From positions 62,001 to 126,000 of the forward strand of contig NZ_JAAVUQ010000022.1 in assembly GCF_018449515.1 (NCBI RefSeq): 64,000 nucleotides of DNA. Reading direction: 5' to 3'. The notes below the pieces were generated by a model. That model worked only from the letters and a program-made list of their open reading frames with translations. It was not told the DNA's origin and searched no databases. Below, piece after piece: positions 59,247 to 64,000 of the stretch (position 1 is the stretch's first letter; the number at the start of each line of letters is the position of its first letter). The stretch is from Caballeronia sp. dw_19 (GTDB lineage Bacteria > Pseudomonadota > Gammaproteobacteria > Burkholderiales > Burkholderiaceae). The translations under genes and the position numbers were made by a program.

Positions 59247-59310
59247 GAAAGCTACACGGTCTTGCTGAGCTTTCTTCGAAATAGCCTCCAACATGTTGGA
59301 GGCTATTTTT
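59247..59310. repeat. Dispersed repeat, copy R4, doubling as a terminator
   Basis: GAAAGCT (59247), AGCTTTC (59268-59274), then at the fixed distance a perfect 26-bp palindrome (59281-59306) centred on CAACATGTTG and extended by ATAGCCTC/GAGGCTAT, followed by T's. It lies right after the DUF4400-like gene. The gap 59311-59486 holds nothing else I can call. Confidence 0.8.
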
Positions 59311-59486
59311 TTTGCGGTGGCGATGAAGTAGCGATCTGTGGGGCTCACGTACGAAAGCCACTCGAAATAGCGTGTGTTTTGAAGCCAAGCGCAGCCGCGC
59401 GAACGCAACAATGTCATGACGGCCGCACATCGTACGGCCCCTATCCAACGGCGAATCCGGACGTGTCCGGGCAAGGGAGAATACGC

Positions 59487-60353
59487 ATGAGCAAAGTAGC
59501 GAACAAGGATCAGGTAAACGAGGAACTGGCGGCTGACGGGTCCGTACAGATTGGCGAGGCACCGCTTGTGCCGGCGGCGGGCGACGCAGGTATCGTCAAG
59601 ACAGACGGCGCAGACGACGGCAGCCTTGAGCTTGAGTTGAGCCAGATGGAGTCTGACGCGGATCGTCTGCATCAAGAGGGGGTGATCTCGACCGACGATG
59701 CCATCATGAAAAAGGCTGAAGTCGCGAAGACCCGGCGCCTCTTCCGTGACCTGCCCGCAGAGGATCGTGCGGCAATCATCCGACGCCGGCGCGAGATCGG
59801 TCGTCAGTTGCTCGAGCGCCAATTGTCGGGCGCGGCCGTCGTGCAGGTGGCAGTGCGTCTGAACCACACTCGCCTGAAGCCGTTGTTCGAGCAGTGGTGG
59901 CCGTACCTGAACCGCATGAGCATCAACATGCAGCGTTTTGGGCAATCGACCTTTGGTGCCGACGATAAGCAAATGGTCGATTCCTGGTTCGAAAAGCAAC
60001 TCGACGCGATCGAGGAGTACGTGGACGAACAGTTGCGTGTGGCGGATGGCTTTCGCAAGAAAAGCGAGGCGGATTTGCGCGAGCGCGGCGATTACGTCTT
60101 CGAACCGAGCATCCCCATGCCCGCACTGGCGATCGACGTCGAGGCCTATTCGCGTTTCTCCATGCGCGTGCTCACGGCGATGACGAAGTTCGACCGGGCG
60201 ATGGATCAGTTCGATTTCATGGTCTGGAACGGCATCCGCGACCAGTCCGACGTCGATAGCGAAGTGGTGCGTTTCCTGAAGAAGGTCAATCCGCTCGGCG
60301 TGCGCGGCTACCTGACCCATCTGCGGCTGATGACAACGGTGCGCGGTGGCTAA
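59487..60353 (+). CDS. DUF1845/AcaB-like candidate
   Basis: 288 residues from the ATG at 59487 (GGGAGA upstream). N-terminal about 60 residues acidic and disordered; about 65-190 helical and charged (AIIRRRREIGRQLLERQLSG); C-terminal part IDVEAYSRFSMRVLTAMTKF then DRAMDQFDFMVWNGIRDQSD. The last region recalls the DUF1845 group that includes the IncC activator AcaB, but the match is from memory and weak. It begins the operon with the helicase. Confidence 0.45.
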   Translation: MSKVANKDQVNEELAADGSVQIGEAPLVPAAGDAGIVKTDGADDGSLELELSQMESDADRLHQEGVISTDDAIMKKAEVAKTRRLFRDLPAEDRAAIIRRRREIGRQLLERQLSGAAVVQVAVRLNHTRLKPLFEQWWPYLNRMSINMQRFGQSTFGADDKQMVDSWFEKQLDAIEEYVDEQLRVADGFRKKSEADLRERGDYVFEPSIPMPALAIDVEAYSRFSMRVLTAMTKFDRAMDQFDFMVWNGIRDQSDVDSEVVRFLKKVNPLGVRGYLTHLRLMTTVRGG

Positions 60354-60365
60354 CGGAGACACGGC

Positions 60366-62111
60366 ATGCTCGACGACCTGAACCCGCAGCAGCGCGAGGT
60401 GACAGAGCTTCGCCGCCATTGCGTGGCGATAGCCTGTCCGGGCGCGGGCAAAACGAAGACGATCGCCACGAAAGCCGCGCTGCTGTTGCAGGAGGATCAG
60501 GGCATCATCGGTGCGGTGACGTTTTCGAAGGACGCCGCGCTCGAGCTGCGCACGCGCATCCTCGTTGGCGCCAGCAGTTCGGCCAAGAAACGCTTGATCG
60601 CAGGCACCTTCCATTCGCTCGCCTTCAAGCAGCTTGCCCGGCCCGGAGCGAGGGCGCCCGATATCGCGTCGGACGGCGATCGAATGGGCTTGGTGATCCG
60701 CGTGATGCAGGATCTGGGCATGGAGGGAAAGGCGGAAGATGTCATTCCCACGATCGAGAAGATCAAGACGAATTTCGGCCGTGTCGATCCCGCGTCAGAA
60801 GACGGCAGGTTCTATCAGGCGTATCAGGACGCGCTGGCGCGCAATGGAAAGATTGATTTCCAGGATATGTTGCGCCTCGCTGTCGCCGGCATGGAAGCCG
60901 GCACGATCCTGCCGTACCCGTTCAAGCACCTGCTCGTCGACGAGTTTCAGGATACGGACCCGCTTCAATATCGGTGGATTGAGCTGCACGCGATCGCCGG
61001 CGCGATCGTGACGGTCGTGGGCGATGACGATCAAAGCATCTATGCGTTTCGGGCCGCGTTGGGATACCGCGGCATGGAGACGTTCATCAAGCAGTTCGAG
61101 GCGAAGCCCGTCGTGCTCGGCAGCAACTATCGGTGCCGCTCGGAGATCCTCGCGGCGGCCGACCGTCTCATCCGCAAAAACGTTGACCGTATCCCAAAGG
61201 TGCTTCGTGCGGAAAAAGGCGCGGGCGGTCGCGTGGAATCCTCGCGGCACAACGACGAATACGCCGAAGCGGTGGCCGCCATCGACACGCTGGGCTCGCA
61301 TCTGGCGCGCGGCAAGTCCTGCGCCATCCTGGCGCGCACCAACCGCATCCTGGACCCGCTGGAGGCCGTGTGCCGCTCTCATGGGGTCAAGTACTACCGT
61401 GCGTCGGGGAAATCGGTCCTGAAGCTTCCTGAGGGGGCGCTGATGTGCGACCTGCTGGAGATCGTCGAGCGGGTGAAGGTAACCGGTCTGGATTCGATCC
61501 TGGCTCACTCGGGCATGCGCAATGAGCAATTGCGCTCGCTGCATCAAAGCATGGGGACGGAGCTAAAAATGAAGGGGCGTGCCGAGCTCGTGAACCTTGG
61601 TCTGCCCGAAGAAGTGGCGACCAACTACCGCGAGTTCATGAAGCGGCTAACTGAATGGCAGGGGTTGAGCGACCGTGGCTTTCATTCGTTGACGCTTTCG
61701 GGCGTCTCGGAATGGATGATGAAATATGCCAAGAAGGAGTCCGCGACGCGGGCAATTCAGGCGACCTACGAGGTACTCTCACGCCTTACCGGCTCGTTTC
61801 AGGACCGTATCGACTTCCTTCAGCAGGACAATAATCAGCCGGCGCCGGACGCTCTCATTCTCACGACCATGCATAGCTCGAAGGGACTGGAGTGGGATCA
61901 CGTCTGGATTGCTCGGGCCGAGGAGACGATCGTTCCTGACGAAAAGAGTACCGAGCCCGAAGAGCGGCGCCTGTTCTATGTGGCCATGACCCCCGCGCGC
62001 GAATCGTTGATGATTTCGGCGATCAAGAAAAACTACACGTCTCGCTTTGTCGTTGAGGCGGAACTGACGACGGTGGACGGCGGCGAGATGCTTCGCGTCG
62101 GTGCCGCATAG
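60366..62111 (+). CDS. UvrD/Rep-type ATP-dependent DNA helicase
   Basis: 581 residues. Motif I CPGAGKTKTIATKA (about 24), motif II LLVDEFQDTDPLQY (about 190), motif III VGDDDQSIYAFRAA, motif IV SNYRCRSEIL, motif V/VI LTTMHSSKGLEWDHVW and EERRLFYVAMTPARES. All SF1A motifs are intact. Shorter than chromosomal UvrD (about 720). It unwinds DNA 3' to 5', plausibly in transfer or plasmid repair. Confidence 0.93.
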   Translation: MLDDLNPQQREVTELRRHCVAIACPGAGKTKTIATKAALLLQEDQGIIGAVTFSKDAALELRTRILVGASSSAKKRLIAGTFHSLAFKQLARPGARAPDIASDGDRMGLVIRVMQDLGMEGKAEDVIPTIEKIKTNFGRVDPASEDGRFYQAYQDALARNGKIDFQDMLRLAVAGMEAGTILPYPFKHLLVDEFQDTDPLQYRWIELHAIAGAIVTVVGDDDQSIYAFRAALGYRGMETFIKQFEAKPVVLGSNYRCRSEILAAADRLIRKNVDRIPKVLRAEKGAGGRVESSRHNDEYAEAVAAIDTLGSHLARGKSCAILARTNRILDPLEAVCRSHGVKYYRASGKSVLKLPEGALMCDLLEIVERVKVTGLDSILAHSGMRNEQLRSLHQSMGTELKMKGRAELVNLGLPEEVATNYREFMKRLTEWQGLSDRGFHSLTLSGVSEWMMKYAKKESATRAIQATYEVLSRLTGSFQDRIDFLQQDNNQPAPDALILTTMHSSKGLEWDHVWIARAEETIVPDEKSTEPEERRLFYVAMTPARESLMISAIKKNYTSRFVVEAELTTVDGGEMLRVGAA

Positions 62112-62125
62112 CACAGGAACATTCC

Positions 62126-62371
62126 ATGCCTGCGACGATTTCGTTGTTGTCTACTGGCCAGCATGTTCTGGCATCCCTCGCGCTGCTGTTCGTCTTGCGC
62201 CGCGTTACCCGCGCTGTCCCGCTGTATGATCCGCCGGTCTTCGCGCTCGAAATCTTTCTCACGGTCTTATGCCTGGCGTTCACCATTGCGCTGACTGGCC
62301 TTCTCCGGGCAGTTGCCGGCTACATGGGAAACCAACTCGATTGGTGGGATGCCCTGTTTCTCGTGGTCTGA
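62126..62371 (+). CDS. 81-residue two-helix membrane protein
   Basis: Two hydrophobic segments (about 10-25 and 40-65, FALEIFLTVLCLAFTIALTG) and a short acidic end with Trp (YMGNQLDWWDALFLVV). 14 bp after the helicase gene. No family recognised; the next gene begins 3 bp after its stop. Confidence 0.55.
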   Translation: MPATISLLSTGQHVLASLALLFVLRRVTRAVPLYDPPVFALEIFLTVLCLAFTIALTGLLRAVAGYMGNQLDWWDALFLVV

Positions 62372-62374
62372 CCA

Positions 62375-62704
62375 TTGTTTTTTCTGTCCTTGCTGTTGCC
62401 GGACGAACGCTCGCCGGATGGGCTGGAAGTCGAGGATGCCTCCGACATGGCTGCGATCCGATCGCGGGGCCGAGCCGATGCTGAAGCCGGCATGTCCCCG
62501 CGTGCGAACCTCTATACGACAATATCCGAGCAACTCGCCTACAGGCGGAGCCTGTTGGAACATCGCCGCGTGCTGGCCAACTTGCATGGCAAAGCCGATG
62601 CCGAGGCTGGCAGGCCTGCACTCGAGCATAATTTTGAAACGTTCGGCGAACAGCGCGCGTACATGCAGGCATATGAAGAGGTCCAGCGAAAACGGCAGCC
62701 ATGA
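62375..62704 (+). CDS. Hypothetical protein, TTG start possible
   Basis: Up to 109 residues. The frame opens with TTG at 62375 just after the previous stop; the first ATG is at 62447. A short hydrophobic start (MFFLSLLLP) then a soluble helical, Arg/Glu/Ala-rich part containing the internal repeat RADAEAG and KADAEAGRPA. Not recognised. A hairpin terminator follows. Confidence 0.5.
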   Translation: MFFLSLLLPDERSPDGLEVEDASDMAAIRSRGRADAEAGMSPRANLYTTISEQLAYRRSLLEHRRVLANLHGKADAEAGRPALEHNFETFGEQRAYMQAYEEVQRKRQP

Positions 62705-62717
62705 CGCCCAGCAAAAT

Positions 62718-62743
62718 GAAAAGCCCGCGTTGCGGGCTTTGTT
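62718..62743. terminator. Intrinsic terminator between convergent genes
   Basis: AAAGCCCGC-GTT-GCGGGCTTT, between 62704 (+) and the bactofilin stop at 62765 (-). Confidence 0.8.
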
Positions 62744-62764
62744 GATTCTAGTGATCGCGCTGCG

Positions 62765-63154
62765 CTACTGGTTTGCAACGGCGCGTGTGATCTCTTTCAC
62801 ATTGGATTCGTTCTCGATAGTCAGTTCCTTCGATATGCGCTTGAGTGCACCGTTCAGCGATGCACTCGGCCCGAGCCGAATCGTGCCGCAATAAAAGATA
62901 TTTCCGGATACCTGGCCGTTGATTTCGAGCGATTCGCGCGCATGCACGTCGCCTTCGACTTTGCCATCGATCTGTACATGCTCGCCTTGTGCTGTACCTT
63001 TTATCAGGCCACCTTCACCCACATGCAGCAGACCCTTGGTCGAAACGATACTCCCGTCGACCAAGCCGAAGCAGCTTACGCCGTGATCAAGGATAAGGTC
63101 GCCGTTAAGCGCCGCGCCTGCGGCGACAAGCGTAATGTTGAGATTGGATTTCAA
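62765..63154 (-). CDS. Bactofilin-family protein
   Basis: 129 residues. The beta-helix core has the bactofilin rhythm: GAALNGDLILDHGVSCFGLV, then VGEGGLIKGTAQGEHVQIDG, KVEGDVHARESLEINGQVSG and IFYCGTIRLGPSASLNGALK. Bactofilins self-assemble without nucleotide into filaments at the membrane and organise cell-wall or DNA-segregation factors. Its place beside the transfer genes, away from chromosomal cell-shape loci, is unusual. Confidence 0.82.
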   Translation of the reverse strand: MKSNLNITLVAAGAALNGDLILDHGVSCFGLVDGSIVSTKGLLHVGEGGLIKGTAQGEHVQIDGKVEGDVHARESLEINGQVSGNIFYCGTIRLGPSASLNGALKRISKELTIENESNVKEITRAVANQ

Positions 63155-63292
63155 TGGTTACCTCTTTGGTTTAGGTAGCAGGAGCGGATTGGTTAGCGCG
63201 CTGCACAGGGCGGTGCGTGGTTTCCCAATTTCTCCGGGCCGATGTGTCGCACCTTGCCTATGAAGGGTGATGCGCCGCATCGCGCGACTCGC

Positions 63293-64000
63293 TCAAAACA
63301 TTTGCACTTCGTTGGACCCGGCGCGCACAGGCGGTGAGGGACTCTTTTCAGGTGCCGGTGACGACGGCTCGCTCAGTGCTGCACGAGGCTTGAGCGCGCG
63401 TTGCGTTGGCTGGCGAACAGGTTTCACGGTGGCCTCTGGTGCGTCGGCCGGCCTCGCTGTCGGTTGGGGCGTGCTGGGAACCGTTGCAGCGAGCGAAGCC
63501 GTCGCAATGCTGCTGCTTGCGACCGGATTGACAGCTACGGGTGCGACGGGCGTGGATTGCGGCGCGACGGGCTGCGGAGTATGTGCGCGCTCGGCGTCGT
63601 CGGGAGCTGCACCCTGAACCGGTTTCACTTCTGCCGCTCGGGCTGTCGTGGCACGTCGAATTGGCGAATTGATGGCGCGCTGTTCGTCGCTTGACATGGT
63701 CGGAACTGCGCTGCGCGTCGTTTCGAGCGGGCGCGAGGCGACCGCTTGACGGAACTGCTCGGCGGTCAATCCTTCCGGCGCGCCTCGATTCGCGGCGTCC
63801 ATCGGTGGTGTCATAGCCACTGGCCGCGACGGACTGGCGTCGATTTCGCGAATCGCTGCGGCCGGCTGCGCATCGGTTGGCACCGATGCGGTGGCCAGCC
63901 CCGCATCCGTGCCAGACGACGTCGGTGCAGAGGCGGTGGGCGCGGCCGGTGCGGGCTTGTCGGCATGCCAGGACTTGTACAAAGAAGCCGATCCAACGCC
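63293..64000 (-). CDS. Pro/Ala-rich protein, N-terminus beyond the window
   Basis: The frame stays open to the right edge (upstream residues read VGSAS before LYKSWHADKP), so the N-terminus is missing. What remains is about 235 residues of Pro/Ala/Thr/Ser-rich, basic, probably disordered sequence with a small ordered part about GLTAEQFRQAVASRPLE. VGSASLYKSW could be the end of a membrane anchor. It ends 139 bp before the bactofilin start. Family not recognised. Confidence 0.6.
   Translation of the reverse strand, partial: GVGSASLYKSWHADKPAPAAPTASAPTSSGTDAGLATASVPTDAQPAAAIREIDASPSRPVAMTPPMDAANRGAPEGLTAEQFRQAVASRPLETTRSAVPTMSSDEQRAINSPIRRATTARAAEVKPVQGAAPDDAERAHTPQPVAPQSTPVAPVAVNPVASSSIATASLAATVPSTPQPTARPADAPEATVKPVRQPTQRALKPRAALSEPSSPAPEKSPSPPVRAGSNEVQMF

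Noticed and set aside
59049..60614. Minus-strand open frame of 521 codons
   Set aside because: It is antisense to the DUF4400-like, 59487 and helicase genes, has no recognisable motif and reflects the GC-rich codon shadow.

Overview
The window reads as part of a large conjugative plasmid or integrative element from a beta-proteobacterium, most likely of the Burkholderia/Paraburkholderia/Caballeronia group (Cupriavidus or Ralstonia cannot be excluded). The grounds are high GC, the protein style, a PRTRC cassette (a gene set typical of beta-proteobacterial plasmids and ICEs), a TrbBCDE-JL type conjugation cluster with a TraD-like coupling protein, an SSB and a primase, a ParM-like segregation module and many small unknown proteins. 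No rRNA, tRNA, CRISPR array or replication initiator gene was seen. Both edges cut a gene.

Layout. 1-5035 is minus-strand: a CAP-domain lipoprotein, three small proteins, a regulator that looks like FlhD fused to FlhC, a long coiled-coil protein and a NERD nuclease-like protein. 5524-9467 is plus-strand DNA metabolism (SSB, zinc/Toprim primase, unknowns). 9528-11383 is minus-strand and ends with an actin-like segregation ATPase, probably PRTRC protein D, preceded at 11425-11600 by ATCTG repeats phased exactly every 11 bp, a likely centromere. 12682-14744 holds a tyrosine recombinase and a remnant of a second one. 15108-22254 is a minus-strand accessory block (Lar-like zinc protein, other zinc proteins, DUF5131, a MazG-like protein, DUF1173, membrane proteins). 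22846-32635 is plus-strand: a methylase-like protein without its catalytic motif, then the PRTRC cassette (ParB, E, ubiquitin-like C, F, E2-like B, JAMM-protease-like A, E1-like ThiF).

32733-38292 is a PP-loop (PAPS-reductase-like) gene broken by about 4.7 kb of chromosome-like cargo (FUSC transporter, LysR regulator, ArgC, GNAT). An IS630-family element at 39139-40301 sits inside a conserved leader hairpin. 40466-44426 has small envelope proteins and unknowns. 44695-48284 is a MoxR ATPase / DUF3150-like / metallopeptidase-VWA module. 48608-59245 is the conjugation cluster (VirB11, B2, B3, B4, B5, B6, a degenerate MOBH relaxase-like protein, coupling protein, DUF4400-like protein). 59487-62704 has a DUF1845/AcaB-like candidate, a UvrD-type helicase and small proteins; a bactofilin and a Pro/Ala-rich protein close the window.

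The most unusual signal is regulatory. At least eight minus-strand transcription units carry the same CTTGACTTCGC motif, commonly 45-75 nt before the start codon. Many plus-strand units instead begin with a short hairpin followed at once by ATCGACC and continue into one or two strong hairpins; in several leaders the last hairpin pairs the Shine-Dalgarno sequence and ends at the ATG. A separate two-part repeat (GAAAGCT/AGCTTTC arms, then CAACATGTTG exactly 8 nt downstream) occurs in four well-kept copies and one degenerate copy at transcription-unit boundaries. Together these look like an element-wide control network, and the FlhDC-like fusion and the PRTRC ParB are candidate readers. That link is inference.
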